Shown here: positions 9,407 through 17,368 of the stretch, piece after piece
Layout of the letters: each line of letters begins with the position of its first letter
How positions within the stretch are numbered: position 1 is the first letter of the stretch
Source of the DNA: Cupriavidus metallidurans CH34
GTDB lineage: Bacteria > Pseudomonadota > Gammaproteobacteria > Burkholderiales > Burkholderiaceae
Length of the DNA: 64,000 nt
Reading direction: 5' to 3'
Assembly (NCBI RefSeq): GCF_000196015.1
Contig: NC_007973.1
Location: 682,001 to 746,000, forward strand
Made by a program: the position numbers and the translations under genes
The notes under the pieces: model-generated
Database searches by the model: none
Seen by the model: the letters and a program-made list of their open reading frames with translations, nothing else
What the model was told of the DNA's origin: nothing

Positions 9407-10714
9407 ATGCGCATCGCACTGGCCGTACTGCTGGCGGCCTTCACGCTCACCGCGTGTTCCAAGGAAACCTCTATGCCGACCGTCCCCGATCTGGCCACCG
9501 TTCGCGCCAATCTGGCCTTTACCTGCGTCCGCGAGGCGGACCATCTGCCGCCGCTTGATCCGGAGGCCGATGTGTTGTTCAAGTACGCCCGCTATCTGCA
9601 GAAGCTTGAGGGACCCAAGGACTTCGATGACGTAGCGCGCTACTACCGGATCGCGGCGGCTCATGGGCATTACAAGGCCAACAGCAACCTGCAGAAACTG
9701 GTCTCGGAAGGCATGGCGTCATCGCCGCTCCCACAGAGGGAGAGCGTCGCGCTGGCCAGTCAGTTGATCGACGCGGGCGTGCCGTCGGGCTACTACGACA
9801 TCGGCTATTACCTGAACCTGGGATATGGACTCAAACAGGACAAGGAGATGGCGCTGCGTTATTTCCGCAAAGCTGCCGATCTGGGCAACGCCGACGCCCA
9901 GTTTTACGTTGGCGATCTGCTGGCGCCCCGGGATAATGCGCCGGAAATCGCCAGGCAGATGCGGCAGTGCGCGACGGAGCAGGGACACGGCGAGGCAGCT
10001 GGTACGCTGGGCGTCAATCTAAGTGGTAAGAAGCATTTCCCCGAAGCGGTGGCTGCATTTCAGAAGGGCGTGATAGCGGGTGATTCAATGTCTGCGTCAT
10101 TTCTGGAAGATGGCTTTAAAGCCCCCCCTCCCTCGGACGGATTGAATTACCTCGCCCTTCCAAACGACCCCGAACGCTCGCGGCGCTACGAGTTGATCTG
10201 GCGGTTCCTGATACGCAACGACGGCCGTAACCCCAAAGTGCCGGACATTGACCAGATCGTGCCACTGCCGCCGGCGAAGCTGCCGCCCTGGGATGGCACC
10301 TTCCAGTGGCAGAAGGAACAGGATGCCGCGGTCCCACTGGAAAAGCCATCGGTCGAACTCATCAACCGCCTGAGCGAGGCCAAGAACCTCGACCCGGCCA
10401 CCGGCCTGCCGCTGACCACTTCAGCAAAGACCGCGCAGACGACGACCTCTGCGGCGGAGCAGAAGGCGCTGCCACTCGGTACTAAGGCGAGCACGGGCGA
10501 GCAGTGTCCGCAACGTGGACTGTGGTGCGTCAGAGGTGCCGCAAGCATCTCGGGCTCCAGGCGCGAGTTCGAGAAGGGGGACATTCTGCCTCCATTGACG
10601 GCCTACGATCCGCGCCCCTTTGCGTGGATGGATTCCCTGCTGGGAATGCGTGAGCAATCCGCTGACGTGACCTGGGAACTCATTGCCTACAGAGCCACGA
10701 GAACGACGTGGTGA
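9407..10714 (+). CDS. Sel1-repeat lipoprotein, putative Tle5 immunity protein (copy A)
   Basis: The 435-residue product begins with a lipoprotein signal (MRIALAVLLAAFTLTACSK, Cys at 17), so it should sit in the periplasm, where Tle5 enzymes act. Sel1-type TPR repeats are visible near residues 55-90 (DFDDVARYYRIAAAHGHYKA) and 125-165 (MALRYFRKAADLGNADAQ). Sel1-like lipoproteins are known immunity proteins for PldA-type effectors. It starts 3 bp after the lipase stop and is probably its cognate antidote. Its C-terminus (RATRTTW) differs from copy B (SNQA) because the duplication junction makes the reading frame run into remnant effector DNA. Confidence 0.82.
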   Translation: MRIALAVLLAAFTLTACSKETSMPTVPDLATVRANLAFTCVREADHLPPLDPEADVLFKYARYLQKLEGPKDFDDVARYYRIAAAHGHYKANSNLQKLVSEGMASSPLPQRESVALASQLIDAGVPSGYYDIGYYLNLGYGLKQDKEMALRYFRKAADLGNADAQFYVGDLLAPRDNAPEIARQMRQCATEQGHGEAAGTLGVNLSGKKHFPEAVAAFQKGVIAGDSMSASFLEDGFKAPPPSDGLNYLALPNDPERSRRYELIWRFLIRNDGRNPKVPDIDQIVPLPPAKLPPWDGTFQWQKEQDAAVPLEKPSVELINRLSEAKNLDPATGLPLTTSAKTAQTTTSAAEQKALPLGTKASTGEQCPQRGLWCVRGAASISGSRREFEKGDILPPLTAYDPRPFAWMDSLLGMREQSADVTWELIAYRATRTTW

Positions 10715-10911
10715 CGCGGCCATTGCGCCGGAAACTTTGGCATGACCATACGAAGGGGATGGGCGATCACGATGATCCGGCGAAGGCATTTATGCAGTGG
10801 GGGAAGATCATCGGAGAGAACGCGAGACGCAAGAAGACCGGGAAAGAAGCGCCCCATGCCTCTCTGATCGAATTCCACCGCGACGACCCGAAGCGGACCT
10901 ACAAGGACTGA
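10694..10911 (+). pseudogene. Orphan 3' end of a second Tle5-like lipase gene
   Basis: This 218-bp stretch encodes the last ~70 residues of a Tle5-like enzyme (VTRPLRRKLWHDHTKGMGDH ... RTYKD) with no upstream catalytic part and no convincing start site. It aligns with the end of the intact effector (about 9189-9403) but its last 30 residues are distinct (GENARRKKTGKEAPHASL against RRNADNRNNGNAPESSL), so it comes from a different allele. It sits directly before immunity copy B with the same short spacer as the intact pair. It looks like the remainder of a displaced effector whose immunity gene was kept. Confidence 0.85.
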
Positions 10912-10914
10912 CCG

Positions 10915-12213
10915 ATGCGCATCGCACTGGCCGTACTGCTGGCGGCCTTCACGCTCACCGCGTGTTCCAAGGAAACCTCTATGCCGACCGTCCCCGATCT
11001 GGCCACCGTTCGCGCCAATCTGGCCTTTACCTGCGTCCGCGAGGCGGACCATCTGCCGCCGCTTGATCCGGAGGCCGATGCGTTGTTCAAGTATGCCCGC
11101 CATCTGCAGAAGCGCGAGGGACCCAAGGACTTCGATGACGTGGCACGTTACTACCGGATCGCGGCGGCTCATGGGCATTACAAGGCCAACAGCAACCTGC
11201 AGAAGCTGGTCTCGGAAGGCATGGCGTCATCGCCGCTCCCGCAGCGGGAGAGCGTCGCGTTGGCCAGCCGGTTGATCGATGCGGGCGTGCCGTCGGGCTA
11301 CTACGACATCGGCTACTACTTGAACCTGGGATATGGACTGAAGCAGGACAAGGAGATGGCGCTGCGCTACTTCCGCAAGGCTGCCGATCTGGGCAATGCG
11401 GATGCGCAGTTCTACGTCGGGAAGCTGCTAGCTCCCCGGGATAAGGCGCCGGAAATCGCCAGGCAAATGCGACAGTGTGCGACCGATCAAGGACATGGAG
11501 GTGCGGCTCATACCTTAGGTATTGATTTGCAGATTGATGGCGTCTATTCCGACGCGGTGAAGGCATTCCAAGAGGGCGTGATAGCGGGTGATTCAATGTC
11601 TGCGTCATTTCTGGAACATGGCTTCAAAGCCCCCCCTCCCTCGGACGGATTGAATTACCTCGCCCTTCCAAACGATCCTGAACGGTCGCGGCGCTACAAG
11701 CTGATCTGGCGGTTCCTGATACGCAACGACGGCCGTAACCCCAAAGTGCCGGACATCGATCAGATCGTCCCACTGCCCCCTGCGAAGCTGCCGCCCTGGG
11801 ACGGCACCTTCCAGTGGCAGAAGGAACAGGATGCCGCGGTCCCGCCCGACAAGCCATCGGACGAACTCATCAACCGCCTGAGCAAGGCCAGGAATCTTGA
11901 TCCGGCCACCGGTCTGCCGCTGACCACTTCAGCAAAGACCGCGCAGACGGCGACCTCGGCGCCGGAGCAGAAGTCGCTGCCGCTCGGTACTGAGGCGAGT
12001 ACGGGCGAGCAGTGTCCGCAACGCGGACTGTGGTGCGTCAGAGGCGCCGCCAGCATCTCGGGCTCCAGGCGCGAGTTCGAGAAGGGGGACATTCTGCCTC
12101 CACTGACGGCCTACGATCCGCGCCCCTTTGCGTGGATGGATTCCCTGCTGGGAATGCGTGAGCAATCCGCTGACGTGACCTGGGAACTGATTGCCTACAG
12201 CAATCAGGCCTGA
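10915..12213 (+). CDS. Sel1-repeat lipoprotein, orphan Tle5-type immunity protein (copy B)
   Basis: This 432-residue paralogue of the preceding immunity protein has the same lipobox (LTAC) and Sel1 repeats. Most of the two sequences match, but residues about 188-215 differ strongly (DQGHGGAAHTLGIDLQ against EQGHGEAAGTLGVNLS and following). That block lies in the region that would form the next helical repeat and may determine effector specificity. Its own effector is reduced to a remnant, so it may protect against sister strains carrying that effector. The C-terminus SNQA is likely the native end of the family. Confidence 0.82.
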   Translation: MRIALAVLLAAFTLTACSKETSMPTVPDLATVRANLAFTCVREADHLPPLDPEADALFKYARHLQKREGPKDFDDVARYYRIAAAHGHYKANSNLQKLVSEGMASSPLPQRESVALASRLIDAGVPSGYYDIGYYLNLGYGLKQDKEMALRYFRKAADLGNADAQFYVGKLLAPRDKAPEIARQMRQCATDQGHGGAAHTLGIDLQIDGVYSDAVKAFQEGVIAGDSMSASFLEHGFKAPPPSDGLNYLALPNDPERSRRYKLIWRFLIRNDGRNPKVPDIDQIVPLPPAKLPPWDGTFQWQKEQDAAVPPDKPSDELINRLSKARNLDPATGLPLTTSAKTAQTATSAPEQKSLPLGTEASTGEQCPQRGLWCVRGAASISGSRREFEKGDILPPLTAYDPRPFAWMDSLLGMREQSADVTWELIAYSNQA

Positions 12214-12309
12214 CGAACACTGCAATGCCAGATGGCATGCCGCTCGGTGTGCTGGATCAGCCCATGCCTGCGCCGTGGGCCTTGATTTCTACGACTTAGG
12301 AGAAATGAC

Positions 12310-12564
12310 TTGCCCGATTTCGTTCGCCTGGGTGACAGCACCGACCACGGGGGGAAGGTCATCACGGCTTCGTCCACGATGAACTATGACGGCCGGCCAT
12401 TGGCCCGTAAGGGCGACCGGGTGTCGTGCCCCAAGCACCCCAACGTGCTTCCTAATCTGATCATTGACGGTGATGAATCCATGAAGGATGAAAGTGGCAG
12501 GCCACTCGCGCGCCATGGCTATCGCGCCACGTGTGGCTGCAAGCTGATATCGAGCCTTATCTGA
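12310..12564 (+). CDS. PAAR-domain spike-tip protein
   Basis: The 84-residue protein fits a compact PAAR domain, which sharpens the VgrG tip and can carry effectors: it begins MPDFVRLGDSTDHGGKVI, repeats a turn pattern (YDGRPLARKGDRVSCPKH, then GRPLARHGYRATCGCK) and has Cys/His residues suited to metal binding. The start is a TTG at 12310 placed 7 nt after AGGAG; an ATG at 12305 is in another frame and is a decoy. It carries no toxin extension. It sits between the immunity genes and the tssM arm, as expected for a vgrG-linked PAAR. Confidence 0.85.
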   Translation: MPDFVRLGDSTDHGGKVITASSTMNYDGRPLARKGDRVSCPKHPNVLPNLIIDGDESMKDESGRPLARHGYRATCGCKLISSLI

Positions 12565-12572
12565 GCGCCACG

Positions 12573-13808
12573 ATGCCCATTGAGTTGCCTGAACCGCCCT
12601 CAGGTGAGGGGGCACCAAAGCCGCCCAATCTATGGGTCTGGCTAGTGCTGCTGGTCGTCTGTCTTGCTGCAGGCATTGTCTGGACGCTACTGACATGGCC
12701 CAAGGGGCAGTCTACGGGCACTTCGCGTTTCTGGATGCAGCTTCTCGGTTATCCAACCTTGGCATGTGCGGTTGCGTTCGGACTTCGCCTGCACTTCTAC
12801 GAGGAGGCTTGTAATTACTTGATGGCCCAAGAGGAAGTCCTACAAGCTGATCGTGAAGAAGCCATTGCCTTCGGCAGCGAGCCGCTGGTCGTGATCGGGA
12901 TCGCGTACCTGTGTGGGATGGGCTCGAGTGGGGTGTCAGGACGAGTTGCTCAGAAAGAGTCGGCCCTTGAGGCACGCGCGCCGAAGCGAGACATGGCGCC
13001 GATTCGTCATACTCGACTGGCATTACCTGAAGAGTATCAGGGCACTGACCGGTACCGGCAGGTATTCCGGGCGCTTCTGGCAAAACTCGACCATGCATTG
13101 TGCGCCTTGCCATCCGGGGTGCCTTTCGACGTGCAATTGCAGTTGCCGGGTGATGCGGATTCAGAACCACTCCTGACGATTTGGTCTACATGCTGGGATG
13201 ACTGTGGCCTTCGCCCGACCAAGGCCAGGTTGCTGCCTGACGGGGCAGGTCTGATGGCGCTGGATACCTGGCTGGATGAGTACGGCGGACCTGCCTTGGA
13301 AAAATTCACGCTATTTGTGGCGCTCCAACTGAATGACGAGCCGCCAGCAAATAGCGCCGAGGTCGCCGTCGCATTGTTGCTCGGGTGGCCGCCGATGGCG
13401 CAGCGGCGTGACGTTTTGCCCATTGCGATGCTGCATCGCCCAGTGGCATGTGAAACCGACGGTTTCGCCGAATCCTTGAGGACTGTCGCTCTATTAGGCA
13501 GAACGCCACCCAACGAGCTTCATCAGCTTTGGCAATCCAGCCTGTCGAAGGTGGACAAGGCTGCACTGCTCAAGAGCGCATCGGAGGTTTCGCTCGAAGC
13601 GGCAGAAGCTGATGATTTGAGCGGCATCCATGACATTGATGCCGCGCTTGGTAACCCTGGCGTTGCGGCGTCATGGTTCGCTACGGCACTCGCGGTGGAG
13701 TACGCACAGCAAAATAATGCGTCGCAGTTGATTGCCTGCCAGGAAGACACACTGCGATTGGCGGTGGTACGTCCCACCGACAGCCAAGCCGAATTGGAAA
13801 CGACTTGA
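12573..13808 (+). CDS. Unknown T6SS-locus membrane protein
   Basis: I do not recognise this family. From ATG 12573 (MPIELPEPPSGEGAPKPP) the 411-residue product has a Pro-rich N-terminus, two transmembrane helices (about 20-42 and 56-75) and a soluble C-terminal region of about 330 residues containing LPEEYQGTDRYRQVFRALL and VALLLGWPPMAQRRD. It lies 9 bp after the PAAR gene and overlaps tssM by one base (TGATG), so it is tightly coupled to the membrane-complex gene. It could be an accessory of the membrane complex or an adaptor for the PAAR/effector. A start at 12531, overlapping the PAAR gene, is also open but has no better ribosome site. Confidence 0.7.
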   Translation: MPIELPEPPSGEGAPKPPNLWVWLVLLVVCLAAGIVWTLLTWPKGQSTGTSRFWMQLLGYPTLACAVAFGLRLHFYEEACNYLMAQEEVLQADREEAIAFGSEPLVVIGIAYLCGMGSSGVSGRVAQKESALEARAPKRDMAPIRHTRLALPEEYQGTDRYRQVFRALLAKLDHALCALPSGVPFDVQLQLPGDADSEPLLTIWSTCWDDCGLRPTKARLLPDGAGLMALDTWLDEYGGPALEKFTLFVALQLNDEPPANSAEVAVALLLGWPPMAQRRDVLPIAMLHRPVACETDGFAESLRTVALLGRTPPNELHQLWQSSLSKVDKAALLKSASEVSLEAAEADDLSGIHDIDAALGNPGVAASWFATALAVEYAQQNNASQLIACQEDTLRLAVVRPTDSQAELETT

Positions 13809-16800
13809 TGGAAAACTCGAAGAGTTGGGGGTACAGGATCGTGGTCCTTGCCGTTGCGGCGGCATTGGTCTCCATGGCGTATTTCCATGGCACTGGAAGC
13901 GAGCCAGCCTGGAAGCAAATGGAACTCGTGGCACTGATTGGCCTGGCGGCAGTGTTACTGCGTGGCCCGATCGCCGCCGCCTGGAAAACTGTCGCGAGTC
14001 GCTCGAATGAACGGAAGCGGCATCAGCGCGACCCGGCCGCGCGTGTCGGCAAGGGCGCTGGGTCGAAGATAAATCTCGCGGCATTGCAGTATGCGAACCT
14101 TAAGCTGGCGTTGCGGGAGCACCGCTGCCGCCGGCTACCGCGTCTGTTGGTGACGGGCAACGATGCCGCTGTTAGTCGGCTACTGCCGGAACTGGAGGAG
14201 GCGGGCTGGTTCGACACATGCGACGCGCTGCTGCTTTCGAGCAAGACCAGCAACGAGGGCCAGCCAGATACTGCCTGGCTTAAGCGACTCTACAAGCTAC
14301 GCCGCCGCCGACCGGTGGACGCGGTGATTGTCGTCACCGATGGCGCGGCGGATCTCCCGATGCCACGCCGTGGCACGCATCCTTACAGTATTCGCCTAGC
14401 ACGGATCATCGAGATACTGCGCTATGCAGCGCCGGTCTATGTGGTCGATGTGGCGGGAATGGATCCTACCGTCAGCAGCGACGCGCCGATTATCGTTTGT
14501 GCACTGCCGAATCAGGCAGATGCGTCTGCCATCGAAGAAGCGCTGCTATTGCTGCGCAACCAGCTGGCGCGGCGCGGATTGGACCAGCTCACCCAGGAAG
14601 ATCGTTATCCCTATCAGGCTCGACTGTCCCAGCGATTCGACACCCGTAGCAAGGCGCTGGCCAAATGGACTGCCGGTCTGATTGCTGGCCAAATTGCCGT
14701 CCGTGGCATCGCCTTTGCCCCATACCCTTCGGGGACAAGCACTAAGCCCGAGATGCCAGGCAGTGCCGACCTGCCGCACTGGCGCTACCTAAGTGAGGCG
14801 GCTCGCCGTCAGCCCGGCAAGCGAATCGGCTGGCACCCGATGACGGTGTGCGTTGGATTCGCGCTGGTGGCAGTCGGCTTGTGGTTCGCAGGCATGCTGG
14901 CATCAGGCTGGTTCAACAGCCGGGATGTTTATGCTGCGCAGCAAGCTGTCACGGAAATCGGTTCGGCACGGAACCCCGCCACCCGCCTGCATGCACTGCT
15001 GGCCCTGCAGCAGCAGATCGAGCGCTACGAATACCGCACGCAGCAGCACGCGCCGCTGCTGACCCGCTTCGGCCTGAACCGCGACGCCGATGTGCTGGCC
15101 GCACTGTGGCAGCCCTACGTGAAGGCCAGCCGTGAGCTGCTTGTCACGCCGGTGCAGCAGAATCTGGAGGCGACGCTGGTGGACCTCGGCCAGTTGCAGA
15201 CTACGACGCTGGATGACAAGACCAGTCAGTGGGCGCTGAGCGGTCGCGATGACCTCAAAGCCTACCTGATGCTGGCCTATCCGGAGCGCACCGAGGCCGA
15301 TTTCCTTGCCGGGCGTCTCCCGCACGACTGGTCCACCGAAGCCCGCATCACACCGGGAGAAAAACAGGCTCTGGCCGAGCGCCTGTTCAAGTTCTACGCG
15401 CAGCACCTGAAGGCCAACCCGGACTGGAAGATCGAGCCGCGCCCCGAACTGGTGGCCGGTGCGCGACAGACGCTGCTGGCGGTCATCGGCGCGCGCAGTG
15501 CCCAGGAGACGCTGTACCGGGGCATCCTGAATGGCGCCGGCAACAAGTATCCGGACCTGACGCTGCCGTCGCTGACCGCTGGTACGGATGCGCGCGGCCT
15601 GCTGCGATCCGCCGCCGCTGTACCGGGTGTTTTTACGCGCCAGGCGTACGAAGGTTATGTGGCCGATGCGATTGACGCCGCCGCCACGCGTCGCGATGTC
15701 GCCGCAGATTGGGTACTGACCGGCAGCCAGGTGGCTGCCGTCACGGCTACCAAATCCGCTGACGAACTGCGCGCGGCCCTGACCGAGCAGTACTTCGCCG
15801 AGTATGCCGCGCACTGGCAGGACTTCATGAACAGCCTGCAGTGGGAGTCAGCGGCCACCTTGCCCGCCGCCATCGATCAACTCAAGCTACTGGCCGATGC
15901 GCGCCAATCCCCGGCGATCGCGCTGATGAAGTCGCTTGCCTACCAGGGTGGTGCGGGTGTGCAGAAGACTTCCCTGTCGGACACACTGGTGAACAAGGCC
16001 AAGGACATCCTCGGCAAGAAGGACGATGCGCCCAACAGCGCCAAGGCGGCCCCGGCTGGCCCGCTGGACGCCGCGTTTGGCCCGGTACTGCGCCTGGCGG
16101 GACAGCCCGGTCAAGCAGGGCAAGGCGGCAACAACGACCTGAGTCTGCAGCGGTATCTGGACCGGATCACGGCTTTGCGCCTGCGCCTGCAACAGGTCAG
16201 TATCGGCGCCGACGCGGATGACCAGGCCCGCCAGATGGCGCAGGCGATGTTCCAGGGCAAGAGTTCGGATCTGGCCGATACGCAGGCGTACGCGCAACTG
16301 GTAGCGGCGAGCCTCGGCGCGGAATGGGCGGGCATGGGCGAAACGCTGTTTGTGCGTCCGGTTGCGCAGGCGACGCAGGCCATCGTGCTGCCGGCACAGG
16401 CCAGTCTGAACGACGTCTGGCAGCGGTTCATTATGGCGGAGTGGAATCGGATCTTCGCCGGGCGTTATCCATTCGCCAACACGACCAACGACGCCTCGCT
16501 GCCAGAACTCGCGCAGTTCCTGCGTCCGCAGGGCGGCACGATCCAGACGTTCCTGGCCACCCAGCTCGCGGGGGTGCTGGAGTTGCAAGGCGATCAATGG
16601 ATGCCTGCCGCTGGCGCGCGTGGCATCACGTTTGACCCGGAATTCCTCAAGACCATCAACATCCTGCAGCGCATCGGCGCCCACATGCTGGTTCAAGGGG
16701 ACCCGCAGTACCGCTTCGAACTCAAGCCGATCGCGACGCCGGGACTCACCGATACGAAGCTCACCATCGACGGGCAGAAGCTGCACTACTACAACCAGCG

Positions 16801-17221
16801 TGAAACCTGGAACCGGATGACCTGGCCTGCGAGCAACCTCCAAGACCCGGGCACGCTTCTGCAATGGCAAACCGAGAAGGCAGGCACCAACAAGAACTAT
16901 GAATATGGCGGACGCTTTGCGCTGCTGCGCATGATCGGACACGGCCACATTGTCCCGATCGATAGCGCCACGGTGCAGATCACGTGGCCTGCTGTGCCGG
17001 ATACACGTGGCCCCTTGGAAGAATCCACCGACGCGCAGTCTGGCAAGGCGCCTTACGAGATTCGCTTCCTGATGCGTAGCGAGGCTGGCCAAGGGGTATT
17101 GGAGTTGCTGCCCCTGAGGGGTCTCAAGCTGCCGCAGCGCGTGTTCCTGGTTGGCAAAGGCGGCGCAGCAGTGGATGTGCCTTCGCCCGCAGCACGGAAT
17201 GCTAAACGCGGAGGCGTGTGA
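13808..17221 (+). CDS. tssM: T6SS membrane-complex protein TssM (IcmF family)
   Basis: TssM spans the inner membrane and binds TssL in the cytoplasm and TssJ in the periplasm. The 1137-residue protein has two N-terminal helices (about 10-28 and 40-62), a cytoplasmic domain to about 340, a third helix (about 345-368) and a long periplasmic region ending in a beta-rich TssJ-binding part (DVPSPAARN at the end). In the cytoplasmic domain the position of the Walker A motif reads LLVTGNDAAVSRLLPE, so the P-loop lysine is missing. The ATG at 13808 overlaps the upstream stop; a TTG just before it is also possible. Degenerate P-loops are known in some TssM lineages. Confidence 0.95.
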   Translation: MENSKSWGYRIVVLAVAAALVSMAYFHGTGSEPAWKQMELVALIGLAAVLLRGPIAAAWKTVASRSNERKRHQRDPAARVGKGAGSKINLAALQYANLKLALREHRCRRLPRLLVTGNDAAVSRLLPELEEAGWFDTCDALLLSSKTSNEGQPDTAWLKRLYKLRRRRPVDAVIVVTDGAADLPMPRRGTHPYSIRLARIIEILRYAAPVYVVDVAGMDPTVSSDAPIIVCALPNQADASAIEEALLLLRNQLARRGLDQLTQEDRYPYQARLSQRFDTRSKALAKWTAGLIAGQIAVRGIAFAPYPSGTSTKPEMPGSADLPHWRYLSEAARRQPGKRIGWHPMTVCVGFALVAVGLWFAGMLASGWFNSRDVYAAQQAVTEIGSARNPATRLHALLALQQQIERYEYRTQQHAPLLTRFGLNRDADVLAALWQPYVKASRELLVTPVQQNLEATLVDLGQLQTTTLDDKTSQWALSGRDDLKAYLMLAYPERTEADFLAGRLPHDWSTEARITPGEKQALAERLFKFYAQHLKANPDWKIEPRPELVAGARQTLLAVIGARSAQETLYRGILNGAGNKYPDLTLPSLTAGTDARGLLRSAAAVPGVFTRQAYEGYVADAIDAAATRRDVAADWVLTGSQVAAVTATKSADELRAALTEQYFAEYAAHWQDFMNSLQWESAATLPAAIDQLKLLADARQSPAIALMKSLAYQGGAGVQKTSLSDTLVNKAKDILGKKDDAPNSAKAAPAGPLDAAFGPVLRLAGQPGQAGQGGNNDLSLQRYLDRITALRLRLQQVSIGADADDQARQMAQAMFQGKSSDLADTQAYAQLVAASLGAEWAGMGETLFVRPVAQATQAIVLPAQASLNDVWQRFIMAEWNRIFAGRYPFANTTNDASLPELAQFLRPQGGTIQTFLATQLAGVLELQGDQWMPAAGARGITFDPEFLKTINILQRIGAHMLVQGDPQYRFELKPIATPGLTDTKLTIDGQKLHYYNQRETWNRMTWPASNLQDPGTLLQWQTEKAGTNKNYEYGGRFALLRMIGHGHIVPIDSATVQITWPAVPDTRGPLEESTDAQSGKAPYEIRFLMRSEAGQGVLELLPLRGLKLPQRVFLVGKGGAAVDVPSPAARNAKRGGV

Positions 17222-17368
17222 TGACCACGAGGATGATCGGGGTCATCACACTTCGCCCATGTCCGTTCTCCGCAGGGGCACCTGACGCCGGCCATGGAAG
17301 CTTCGGCCTATGCCTCGACCTTTTGACCGTGCGAGTCAACGCGCACGTAAAGCACGTGAAGGAAGCGC

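Larger units (their letters stand above)
9189..12200 (+). repeat. Imperfect tandem duplication of effector tail plus immunity gene (two 1.5-kb units)
   Basis: Unit A runs about 9189-10692 and unit B about 10694-12200. Each contains the last ~210 bp of the lipase gene, the short spacer and nearly the whole Sel1-repeat immunity gene. The units are nearly identical over long stretches, but the effector tails differ clearly in their last ~30 codons and the immunity genes differ in a central block. The junction is sharp: immunity copy A is identical to B up to CCTACAG, then switches to effector sequence AGCCACGAGAACG. Such uneven divergence points to recombination between two related effector modules rather than a recent clean duplication; this is inference. 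Confidence 0.85.
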
